Assembly (NCBI GenBank): GCA_019188255.1
Contig: JAETXT010000008.1
Coordinates: forward strand, 558,001 to 622,000
Origin: Verticillium longisporum
Taxonomy: Eukaryota > Ascomycota > Sordariomycetes > Glomerellales > Plectosphaerellaceae
DNA: 64,000 nucleotides
Direction of reading: 5' to 3'
Shown piece after piece: positions 24,715-35,771 of this stretch. Every line of letters begins with the position of its first letter. The stretch's first letter is position 1. The notes below the pieces were generated by a model, which was given only the letters and a program-made list of their open reading frames with translations, did not search any database and had not been told where the DNA came from. Made by a program: the position numbers and the translations under genes.

Positions 24715-25783
24715 TCATTTGTTCTTCTCGTGAAGGTCTACCAAACGCCTGAACCTCGGGGCGAGAGCAATCCTGATTTTCTTGCCCCAAATGAGAAGAG
24801 GGAGAAACAGCGAGCCAACAGCAAAGGCAACGCATCCAGCCGTAATGAACATGTTTGACAAGCCCATGCTCGTCATCCAAAGCACAAAAGCAGACGGAAC
24901 GCCAATGGCACCGGCATTGCGAATAAAAGCAATACCAACAAAGGACTCGGCAGTCAACTGTGGGCTGTTAGTATGTCATTCAGTTGAAAATGGTGCCTCA
25001 TTTGAGGGGGTAAATACCTCTCTGTAAGCGTCAATGACAAGTGTGAAAGCGATGCCACCATTGGAACCAAGGCCAAAGGCGAAGAATGCGCCGCCGATGC
25101 TGGGATAAATCCAATGCATTCCCTGAATACTGTTAGTCTTGCAAGCTTTCAGTGTCCTTGGAAATGATGATGCTTACTCGGGCTGCCGTAGTACCGTACA
25201 TAATCATTCCGCCTGCCATAGTGATGGTTGACAAGAACAGGGGGTACAGTCGCATCTCCGGCTCGTAGATACCATTGTTGCGACGCGCCAAACGAACGAC
25301 TAGCCAATCGGCAAAAACACCGCCATAGATGCTGCCAAAGACGTTGCCGACAAATGGGCCGAGGGCCATGTATCCCACTCCAGCGGGAGTAAAAAGGTAG
25401 GGCGGCGCCGAGAAGACAATGGCGTTGGCTTGCAGCATCGTGACCAACCAGCAGACGCCAGAAGCGAACTGTATGGCCGTGAATGCCACATGGGGCAGGC
25501 AGATGACCCTGACTGGCAAGATAAATGTTTCCCACAGAGACTCATTCGATTTGGTGACGAGGCGGTGCCGTTCCCGATACGATTTCATCGGAATGTCGAC
25601 TTCGCCGACAGCGTTTGACTTGATCACTTCAAGGTCCACAGAGTTCATTTTCTTAACCTCGTCCTGTTCCTGGTTCTGTCCCTGAATCGGAAGTTCCAGG
25701 TCGTTGAAGTCGATCACTGCGGTACTTTGAGTGGGACAAGTATATTTCGTCTCTTCGAAGAAGAACACAAAGACGACGAAAAG
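24715..25783 (-). pseudogene. 3' half of a DHA1-type MFS transporter split by a transposon
   Basis: Exons 25178-25783 (running off the element edge), 25018-25122 and 24715-24957 encode the second half of a 12-helix transporter: FFFEETKYTCP, the long charged central loop, then GYMALGPFVGNVFG, GIAFTLVIDAYRE and GIAFIRNAGAIGVP, as in fungal drug:H+ antiporters. The 5' end of this piece meets the insertion at 25784. The other half is at 42643-43480. Counting the duplicated 8 bp once, the two pieces join in frame into a 532-residue protein, so the gene was intact before insertion. No mutations disrupt this half, which points to a recent event. It probably exported a toxic small molecule across the plasma membrane; the substrate is unknown. 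Confidence 0.93.
25776..25783. repeat. Left target-site duplication of the 16.86-kb element
   Basis: The sequence acgaaaag directly abuts the element's left terminus. The same 8 bp occurs at 42643-42650 beyond the right terminus. Eight-base duplications are typical of hAT transposons. Confidence 0.92.
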
Positions 25784-25831
25784 CAGCGCTGCCGTCAATT
25801 CAATCCTATCAATTCAAACAGTTAAACTATT

Positions 25832-26110
25832 GAGAGGGCTTTACTGCTTATGTGAACCCTGATTCATTACTTTGGCTGTGCCTGAGAGCTCTGAATAGGT
25901 AGGGTAGGTGATATAAGACTTATGATGATTATTAATACTATCTCTCTAAATCACCGCTACCTATATGAATCAGATACACCTATCTGATTCACCGATCACG
26001 TAAGCTATGAATCACGTACTCCTGAGAGCTATGAATCCTAGCCCCGGTAATTACTATATCAGTGAATCCTATATAGTAATTACTAACCTAGGTAATCCCT
26101 TAATATTAGT
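25832..26110 (+). repeat. Repeat R, copy A (about 279 bp, direct orientation)
   Basis: It runs from gagagggcttta to a taatattag end. Three other copies are present, two inverted (27091, 35493) and one direct (41759). This copy keeps the most CpA/TpG and is probably closest to the unmutated sequence. Confidence 0.88.
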
Positions 26111-27090
26111 TTAATATTAGCTATCTTTTCTTTATAGATAGGATTACTTAAAGGACTAATATCGGGCTCTATTACCTAGATTAATAGCTACTCTAATATA
26201 CTTATAATCCTCCCGTCTCTAATATATTAGATCTACTATCCTAATCTATAAAATAAATAAATAAATAAGTAAATAAGTAATAATAGGAGAATAATAGATA
26301 GAATAAGGAAAAATATAGCTTAATACTACTATTCCTATAAACGCTAAATCCCTAGTCCCTAGCATTATAGATTAATTAAACTAGCTACTAATAGCTCTCT
26401 AAGGAAATAAATTAAATTATAATTAAATAATAGGAATAAGCTTTTAAACCCTTTAAAAAGGAAATAAATAATAATTAAATAATATAATAGCTAATTAAAT
26501 GGCGGTCTTATAATAGCTAGATTTAAGCTCTTAAAGTCTCTAAATCGCTAATATACTAATAGAAAGTAGAAGAATAATTATTATTACCCCTTTATTAGCT
26601 TTCTTAATAGGAATAATAGAATTAAACTACCTTTAATAGGAATAATAGAATTAAACTATTTAAATAGAATTAATAGATCCTATTAAATTAGTTTAATAAA
26701 TACTATATTCTATAGATCTATATATCTAATTAATAAATCGTAATAATTCTATTCCTTTTATTTTTCCTCTTCCTTATAACGATTCTTTATTTTAAGATTA
26801 ATTAGCTTAATCTACTATTTTAGAGCTTCGATAATTAATAAATCCCCCTTTTTATTATTCTCCTTCTCTCTCTCTTTTTCTCTCTCTTACCTTTAATAAT
26901 ACCTTCTAAGTATAAAGCCCCTATACCTATTACCCCTCCTACTAAGTAAGTAGCGAAGTATAAGAACCTAGTTAGTATTAATTATAGGAGCTACTAATTT
27001 AGAGTATAGAGTATATCTATAATAATATCTATAAGGTCCTTTATTTAAAGTATTTAAAGTCTTATTTTATTAATAAGTAAACTATTAAAC
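26111..27090 (+). repeat. Inverted arm X (about 980 bp), left copy
   Basis: AT-rich, RIP-mutated DNA whose reverse complement is found at 34513-35492, also beside an R repeat. Matching landmarks include the doubled aataggaataatagaattaaa motif near 26610-26650, seen inverted near 34950-34990. No coding frame survives. Confidence 0.8.
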
Positions 27091-27367
27091 TAATATTAGG
27101 GGATTACCTAGGTCGGTAATTACTATATAGGATTTACTAATATAGTAATTACCGGGGCTAGGATTTATAGCTCTTAGGAGTACGTAATTTATAGCTTATA
27201 TAATCGGTGAATTAGATAGGTATATCTAATTTACGTAAATAGTAGTAATTTAGAGAGATAGAATTATTAATAATTATAACCCTTATATTACCTACCCTAC
27301 CGATTTAGAGCTCTTAAATATAGCTAAAGTAATAAATTAGGGTTTATATAAATAATAAAGCCCTCTT
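27091..27367 (-). repeat. Repeat R, copy B (inverted)
   Basis: Begins taatattaggggatt and ends aaagccctcttaa. It is the reverse complement of copy A with many C-to-T/G-to-A differences. It forms an inverted pair with copy A around arm X. Confidence 0.88.
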
Positions 27368-28266
27368 AATACTAATTAATATTACGTTTAACGTAATATA
27401 GAATAGCTAGAGCTAGAGAAGTTAGGATCGATCCTATAGATAGTAAATTCGCTATATATAAGCTTATCTATTATACTTTATAAGTAATCGTAAGAGTACC
27501 GTTTACTTTAAATACTTTAAGACTCTTATAAGAGCTTAGTAGTAGGGAAATCCCCTATTATATAATCTATAGGAGTATTATCTACTTCGAGTACCTTAGG
27601 ACTCCTACGCCTAAGATTATTACCTAGGCTATATTACTAGCTACTAAACCCGATAAACGAAGCTCTATAGAATAGTTAATTAGCTATAATAGAGCTTTAA
27701 TAAAATTAGTAATAATAAGCTCCTCGGATTATAGTAATAGCTCTATAATAGAGCTAGAGAGCGCTAAAAAGATATAATAGGAGTTCGATAGTATTCTAGA
27801 AGAACTTAGTATATTATGCTTAATATAGAAGGTTAAGAAGGGTCTCGATATTAATTTTATTATTAATAGAATAGAATTATAGTTCCCTAGATTATTAGAT
27901 TTAGTATCTATAGATCTTAAGAGCGCTTAGATCCTTAAAATAATAAACGTATATAGGATTATAAAGGGAGTTTACTTCCTAGAGGCATTTATCGAAGACT
28001 TCTAAGGCTAAATTAAAGAGGACTTTAACTCCTATAATATAACGATTATTTAAGTATTAAAGGTATATCTAGTAAAATATAGGATCCCTCTTCTAAGAAT
28101 AGTAAACGCTAAAACGTCGAAGAGATTAATCTTAATACTTTTATAGGAAGAGATACTTAATATAATAGAATCGATTATTATTAATTAAGATTTAATATTC
28201 TAAAGAATAGAGGAATAGCGAGATTAATAGGATAATAAATAATAATCTATAGGGAATATTTAACTA

Positions 28267-28316
28267 ACGTAATCCACAAGCGAGTGGTTCACCCAAGCGA
28301 GTGGTTCACTTCGCCC
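28267..28316 (+). repeat. Left terminal inverted repeat of the Fot1-like element
   Basis: Fifty bases containing the 14-mer agcgagtggttcac twice with a 3-base gap, a likely double transposase binding site. The partner repeat is at 30075-30124. Confidence 0.9.
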
Positions 28317-28364
28317 GGGCCCACGACCTACACCTGAATTCTACAGATTCCACCTCCGCCCGCG

Positions 28365-30017
28365 ATGGAGACTCTTTCAAAAGAAGGTCAATTATTCCTT
28401 GCTATCCAAGCTATGGACAATGACCCGAACCTAAGCGCCCGGAGTGCTGCGAGGATCTACACCGTCCCCTTAACGACGCTCCTCCGACGCCAGAAGGGCA
28501 AACCCTCCCGACGCGAAAGCCCGCCCAATTCTGCCAAATTAACAGTACTAGAAGAGAAAACTATTGTCGAATATATCCTTGACCTAGATGCGCGATCTTA
28601 CCCTCCCCGGTTGGGTGAGGTCGGAGATATGGCGAATCGCCTGCTTGCCGACCGTGACGCGCCACGCGTCGGGAAGAACTGGGCCGCAAACTTCGTCAAA
28701 CGGCAACCAGAGCTCCGGACGCGTTTCTTTCGCAAGTACGACTACAAGAGGGCCCAATGCGAAGATCCGGACGCGATAAACGCGTGGTTCCGCCTCGTGC
28801 ATAACATGATCGCCAAGTACGGCATCCAAGAGGCTGACATGTACAACTTTGACGAGACCGGCTTCCAGATGGGCGTTATCGCCAACGGAATGGTCGTGAC
28901 CAGTTCGGAAAGACGGTCCAATGTGAAGATGAGGCAGCCAGGCAACCGGGAATGGGTTACGGTGATCCAGGGCGTTGGCGCGTTGGGTTTCTCCGTCCCG
29001 CCGTTCATCGTGGTTTCGGGCAAGTACCACCTCTCGAGCTGGTACCAGGACGACGCGATTTCTCGCGACTGGAGAATCGCAACATCTCCAAACGGCTGGA
29101 CGACGAATGATATTGGTCTGGAATGGATTCGGCATTTTGACAGGCATACAAAGTCCCGTACTTCGGGCGGTTATCGCCTACTGATCCTGGATGGCCACGA
29201 AAGTCACCACTCGGTCGACTTCGAACTCTACTGCAAGGAGAACAACATCATCACACTCTGTATGCCTCCTCATTCGTCACATCTACTCCAGCCTCTCGAT
29301 GTTGGGTGTTTTGGCCCACTAAAGAAAGCATACGGTCGGCAAATCGAGGATAGGATGAGGGCGGGTACAACGCACATCAGCAAAGAGGACTTCTTCCCGG
29401 CGTTTTCGGCTGCATTTCAGCAAGCAATGACAGAAAAACATCCAGGGAGGCTTTCGAGGAGCGGGGCTTGTCCCCCATAACCCGGAAACAGTCCTGTCAA
29501 AGCTGGATGTGAGGTTGAGGACGACGACGCCTCCGGGGACGTCCCACGGGGAGCGTGATTCTTGGGTCTCTAAGACGCCCACTAACCTGCTCGAGGCAGG
29601 TTCCCAGACTGACTTCATCAAAGGGCGAATCTCACGCCACCAGGGAAGCTCCCCAACGTCAATTTTAGATGCTGTTGACTATCTTGCGAAGGGGACGCGG
29701 GGTGTTATGCACCAGATCGCTCTTTTGAAGTCAGAGGTTATGATCCTTCGAGAGGAAAATGCTACACTAAGCCGACGCCGGAGGGCCAAAAGCTACGTCT
29801 CCGGGAAGGAGGAAGCATGGCTGTAGGCGAGGGACAGGACAAGATTGCTCAGAAGGAAGTAGATATCCAGATAAAAGAGGAAACGCTGCAGAACCCGGGT
29901 CCCGCGTCGTGGTCCCAGCCGAAGAAACGATGCTGTAGCGTATGCGGGAAGACCGGCCACAACGCGAGAACTTGTCAGGTAGCTATCTCATCGTCTGCAA
30001 AAGACGAGGAGGAGTGA
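28365..30017 (+). CDS. Fot1/pogo-family transposase with two apparent frameshifts
   Basis: An uninterrupted 371-codon frame (28365-29480) covers a psq-type helix-turn-helix (about residues 5-50), a CENP-B/Tc5-type DNA-binding domain (about 55-125) and a DDE endonuclease domain. The catalytic triad is D163 (YNFDETGF), D276 (LILDGHES) and D312 (LLQPLDVG), a DD35D spacing. The frame then shifts at the A-run 29434-29438 (one A too many) and continues as NIQGGFRGAGLVPHNPETV. It shifts back at the A-run 29788-29791 (one A too few). The tail ends in a zinc knuckle, CCSVCGKTGHNARTC, usual in this family. With both runs corrected the locus is 551 codons including stop. It cuts and pastes its own element at TA. 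Confidence 0.9.
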
Positions 30018-30074
30018 TTTTAATTGATTTACGGCGTTTGGGTTGAGGTTTTCCTCGGAATGTTTGTCGGGTCG

Positions 30075-30124
30075 GGGTGAAGTGAACCACTCGCATGGGT
30101 GAACCACTCGCTTGTGGATTACGT
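30075..30124 (-). repeat. Right terminal inverted repeat of the Fot1-like element
   Basis: Reverse complement of the left repeat with two mismatches. It also carries the doubled 14-mer, in one copy as tgcgagtggttcac. Confidence 0.9.
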
Positions 30125-33100
30125 TATCCTAAATCCGAAAACTATAAATAGGGAAGATAGATCCCTAATAGCCCTTAATTCTAGGGTTATCTAATTAATA
30201 GAGTAAGTAATCTAATTAATAAGAGATTATACTTTAATTATAAAGAAATAAACTTTACCCTTAAATATTATTTAGAACCTATTAGCTTAATACTATATTC
30301 TATTACTATATAAATCGGTAAATTTACTAATTAATAGAGCTATAATTAAGTAATTTATATTATTCTAGAATAAGAAGAATAATTATTCTAAGGAGATAAG
30401 TTATAGGAAGTATATAGAGATTAATAGAAAGGATACTATTAGTTTTTAATAGTAATAGAATCTATTAAGAGCTCGGAATTAGATAATCCTATTTCCGATA
30501 AACTAAAAATAGATAATATTTTTAAATCTAATCCTAAAAGCGAACTAATAAATACCTATATTATATACTTCTTAATAAATAAGTTATTTTAATATAGAAT
30601 TAGGGGGAATAGTCTAAAAGCTAAAATAACAGCTCTAATAGAATAGCTCTTTATTTAGTATTAAATTAATAGTACTTCTATATAATATAGTATTATCCCT
30701 AATATAAATATAGTATTAATTTCTATAATAGGAGCTTTATAAATAAAAGCCCTAATAGCCTTAATACTAAGCTTAATAATTAATAAATAGGGAATAAGGG
30801 CTAGAATAAGATTTAGAATAGGAAATCCTATTTCTATAATAGAGGAGATTACTATTCTAATACTAATTAGGAGAATTATATTCTATATTATCCTAATAGA
30901 TACCCTATTCCTACTTTATATTAAGGATATAGACGATCTCGGAATCTATTTAAATAATATATATAATAAGCTAATAAAGTATATTAGGGAGATCTAGGAG
31001 TATATACCTATTTTTCGTAAATAGGGCTATTTATAGTTCTTCCTAGATATAAAGACTTATACTAGCTCTAGGATTATATATATAATAGGGATAAAGAGCG
31101 ATAAAGTAGTATTTCTAATAGAAGTAGAGCTTAATATATTTATAAGCGGTTCGGTTACCTATCTATAGAGAAGCTATAGAACCTATTCTAGAGAGTAGAT
31201 TAGGAAGTAAATCGGGATACTCTAGAGCTAATAAACTACTTCTAATATTATTATTAGATTAAAGGGAAGTCTCCGTAATACTTTAAGTTTACTTTAAGGT
31301 TAGATATCGACTTTAATTACGAGATTTTAATTAATATTATATATTTAGATAGAAAGCCTATTCTTTATATAATCGATATAAATATAGGATTCTAATCTAT
31401 AACTTTTATTCCTAATTTTATAGTTTATATAATATAAAAAGCTCTTAAGAGATCCTAATTAGATATATACTTTAGGCTTCTAGATATTATAACTATTAAT
31501 ACTAGAATAAACTTTACTTTTATAGAGTTTAAAGTAGAGGTACGCCTCCTAGGTATAACCTACTATTAGATCCCTATAGAGGCCTATTAATTAATCGGTA
31601 AAGTTAAGAGCTATTATAAGCTAATATATAGAGTATATAAGATCTTAAAGGTAGAGTCTCGTAATATAAGCTTAGAATCGCTACTTTAAGGAGCTATAAA
31701 GGTAATAAACGATATTATTAAGCTTAATAGATTAATACCTATATTATTCGTATTCGGGGCGATACCTAGGATTACTATTAACTTAGCGCCTATTACGACC
31801 TAGGTATAGCGCGCTAAAGTAATTAATAAAGCGATAATAGAGCTTTAACGAATAATCGCTAAATAGAAGGTTAATAATGCTCTTAATACTTATAATAGAC
31901 TAGATACTAAGTAATTATTATTAAGATCGCTAGAGCTAGGAAGCGACGTTTTTATATTCCGAGAATAGGAGAAATAGACTAATCCCTATAAAGTTATATC
32001 GGTTTCTAATCTAGTAATTATAATCGAAATAGTTAATAGCCTAATAGAGTTTAGAGGAATATATATTAAGCTATATAATAGATCGCTAGATTAATAAGCT
32101 AGGGAGATAATAGTAATTCGAACTCTAGAGACCCTAGAATTATTTAAGTATTTAGAGCTAATTCTATTATAATAATATAGGAGATTTAGGAAGTTAATAA
32201 ATACTATAAATCTATTATAAACGGCTTTTACGGATTATAAGAATAATACGATTAGGACTTTATAGATTAAGTATTAATTTATTATTAAAAGGGAATAGTA
32301 AGGGTATAACCTAGCTATTTAATTATATAATAAAAGTAGAATAATAACCCCTAGGAAGCTATTTAAATAGTCCAATTAAGAGGAAATCGACTTACTCCTA
32401 ATAGCTAGAATAATTATACTAATTAGGAGATCTATATTTCCTAGTACTAAGATCTTTAGATACTAGCTTATAAGAGAAGTAAAAGGCCTCCCTTAAGCTC
32501 TATATAAGAAGTTAAGATTAATAGTTTAGGGATATAATAATTAGGAGAAGATAACTTTATTAACGTAATCGCCTACGATTATATATTATAGCTAATAACT
32601 AATCCTAGCGATTACCCTAACGCTATAATAACGTAGCTATTAATTAATACTCTATAATATTAATTAAGCTTATACCTAGAGCGCTATAGATCTATTATAT
32701 AACGTTCTCCTATATATTCCTAAGGAGCTATAATATAGATACTTTAATAGAATCGTCTTCTATATTATAAAGCCGCTTTATAGTATTATAGAATTAGGTC
32801 TCTATTAGTTTATAACCTATTAGCGCTATTATAGAGAGCGCCTAAATGCTATTCTAATAGGCTATAATCTATATTTACTTCTAATTAGAATTAGAGAGAG
32901 CTTTAGACTAATTAGAATATAAATTAACGATACCCTTAACCTTAGAGAGCCCGTATTTATATAAAAGGAATAAATAGAGCTCGAAAGCGCTAGCTTCCGG
33001 GTAAAGCCTACTTCTATCCTTAATATAGGATCTAATAGTATCTTTAATAGCTATATTATTAAAGTTAGAATTAAAGATCTTATAATTTAATAGAAAGACT

Positions 33101-34512
33101 AAGGTAATCGCCTAGAGCTAGTAACCCTAAGGATAGCGAGCTTAGAATAGGAATATATCGCTTAGAGAGCTTATAGTATTTATATTACTTTAACCTATTA
33201 ATTAGAGGTAGCCTTCGATTTCTCTATTATAGCCTAAGCTAAGAACCTATAGGAGAACGACTTTAAATGGCTTAATAAACGTATATAATAGTAGATCGCT
33301 AATATAGGCTATAGCCTAAATTATATATACCTAGATCTCTTAATAGCTTAATTTTATATATTTATTAATAGCTCCTTCGTTAATAATAAGGATCTAAGTT
33401 TATAGATCGGATTCGTTATCCTCTTTAATAATAAACGTTCCTACAATTAGGAGAACGCTTTTATAGTATATAGTAATATCCTCTATTAGTAATCTATTAA
33501 ATATAAATAGATTATACGTTTAATTCTAATTAACGAGATCTATAGAATAGTTAATAGCTTCGATATAGCTTATATCCTTAAATAGACGCTCTAAGAGATC
33601 TATAAATGCTTAGAATTACTACTCCTATAGATAATTATCTATATTAATAGCTACTTATTCTATTAATACTTAGTTTAATTAAATATAATAGTAGAGAAAT
33701 ACTTAATAATAGATCTTATAGTATTATAATAAAGCTACGAAGAATACGAAGTCGACGAAATTCATTAGATCGCTAGAAGTAATAACTCTATAGATTTAAT
33801 AATTAAAGGAGTATTAAACTAAGTACTAGAAGCGCTAATAAGCTCTAACGAAGTTATAATTAAGATTAAAGGATAAGTTAAACGTTAAAAAAAGAATAAT
33901 TAGGGGGTAAAGGTAATTAATATTAGTAAAAATATAGTAAAGCTTAAAAACGAGTACCTTAGAAGTAAAAACGACGACCCTACGATTAGTAAAATAGTAA
34001 AGTAATTACTCTATAAAGCGGACTAGGCTTCGGAATCCGAAGAATCCGAGTTTAATTACTCTAATAAATCCTATTAGAGGTAATTAAAGAGCTATAAAGC
34101 TATAGCCCGCTTAGCTACTTTATAGTCGGTATTATAAAGACTATCGAGGTCCTTATTAGGGTCGTTACCCCCCTTTACTTCCTCCTCTTTAGCGATCGTT
34201 AATATACCCTTTATAATAATATACTATTTCTCTATATCCTATATCCCCTATTAACTAATTATATAATTAGATAATTAGGGAAATAATAGAGAAGAGAGCT
34301 TATTAGTTTATTATTCTTATCCTAAATAGCTAAAAACTTTATAATAAGCTTAAATACCCTAATTAGATTATAGATAATAATCGTTAGAGCTATAGATACT
34401 AGAAAATAGAGATTATAGAAGCTTATATTAGTTTATAAGAATACTTAGAAGTATATTTATAATAACGGGAACCCTTAAGCTCTAAATTATAATATATACT
34501 ATTAACGCTAGT

Positions 34513-35492
34513 TTCAGTTTATTTATTAATAAGATAAGATTTTAAATACCCTAAGTAGGGGACTTTACGAATATTACTACGTATATATACTATATCCTAG
34601 ATTAGTAGCTCCTACGATTAATACTAACTAGGTTCTTACGCTTCGCTATTCTCTTAGCGGGAGGGGTAATAGGTATAGGGGCTTTACGCTTAAATAATAT
34701 TATCGAGGCTAAGATAAGAGAAAAAGAGAGAGAAAGAGAATAGTAAAAATAGGGATTTAATAATTATCGGAGCTCTAAAATAGTAAATTAGGCTAGCTAA
34801 TCTTAAAAATAAAGAATCGTTATAAGGAAGAGGGAAAGTAAAAGGAATAGAGTTATTATAACTTATTAACTAGATATATAGATCTATAGAGTATAGTATT
34901 TACTAAATTAGCTTAATAGGATCTATTAATCCTATTTAGGTAATTTAATTCTATTATTCCTATTAAAAGCGGTTTAATTCTATTATTCCTATTAAGAAAG
35001 CTAATAAAAGGGGTAATAATAATTATTCTTTTACCCTCTATTAATATATTAGCGATTTAGAGATTTTAAGAGCCTATATCTAGCTATTATAAGAGCGCTA
35101 TTTAATTAGCTATTACGCTATTTAATTACTATTTATTTCCTTTATTAAAGGGTTTAAAAGCCTATTCCTATTATTTAATTATAATTTAATTCATTTCCTT
35201 AGAGAGCTATTTAGTAGTTAATTTAATTAATCCGTAGCGCTAGGGATTAGGGATTTAGCGTTTACGGGAATAGTAGTATTAAGCCGTATTTTTCCTTATT
35301 TTATCTATTATTCTCCTATTATTACTTATTTACTTATTTATTTATTTATTTTATAGATTAAGATAGTAGATCTAATATACTAGAGACTAGAGGATTATAA
35401 GCGTATTAGAGTAGCTATTAATATAGGTAATAGAGCCCGATATTAGTCCCTTAGGCAATCCTATCTATAAAGAAAAGATAGCTAGTATTAAA
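34513..35492 (-). repeat. Inverted arm X, right copy
   Basis: Reverse complement of 26111-27090, RIP-mutated independently. It lies directly against the right end of arm Y, with no R repeat between, unlike the other Y copy. Confidence 0.8.
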
Positions 35493-35771
35493 CTAATATT
35501 AGGGGATTACTTAGGTCGGTAATTATTATATAGGATTTACCGATATAGTAATTACCGGGGCTAGGATTCATAGCTCTTAGGAGTACGTAATTTATAGCTT
35601 ACGTAATCGGTGAATTAGATAGGTATATCTGATTTACGTAGGTAGTAGTAATTTAGAGAGATAGAATTATTAATAATTATAACCCTTATATTACCTACCC
35701 TACCGATTTAGAGCTCTTAGGTATAGCTAAATTAATGAATTAGGGTTTATATAAGCAGTAAAGCCCTCTTA
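35493..35771 (-). repeat. Repeat R, copy C (inverted)
   Basis: Begins aatattaggggattac and ends aaagccctcttaat. Same orientation as copy B and inverted to copies A and D. Confidence 0.88.

Larger units (their letters stand above)
28267..30124 (+). mobile_element. Fot1/pogo-like Tc1-mariner superfamily transposon, un-RIPped
   Basis: 1858 bp bounded by 50-bp terminal inverted repeats starting ACGTAATCCACAAGCGAG, with two mismatches, and by a TA duplication (28265-28266 and 30125-30126). The matching arm at about 40880 on the other side of the composite element lacks this insertion and shows a single TA at the corresponding place, which fixes the borders. GC content and CpA/TpG are normal, in sharp contrast to the flanks, so it arrived after RIP had acted or escaped it. 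Confidence 0.93.
27368..34512 (+). repeat. Inverted arm Y, left copy (interrupted by the Fot1-like element)
   Basis: About 5.3 kb of RIP-mutated DNA plus the 1.86-kb nested transposon. Its reverse complement is 35772-41758. I matched landmarks at 27420-27600 with 41500-41700, at 31020-31200 with 39060-39240 and at 34060-34330 with 35960-36240. Differences are mostly transitions, as expected of two copies mutated separately. The original content (a large transposon) is unreadable because stop codons occur every few codons in all frames. Confidence 0.82.

Noticed and set aside
27091..35771. R copies B and C as long terminal repeats of an LTR retrotransposon
   Set aside because: They are in the same orientation, but copies A and D are inverted to them and arms X and Y extend across the supposed borders. 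No primer-binding site or polypurine tract was seen.
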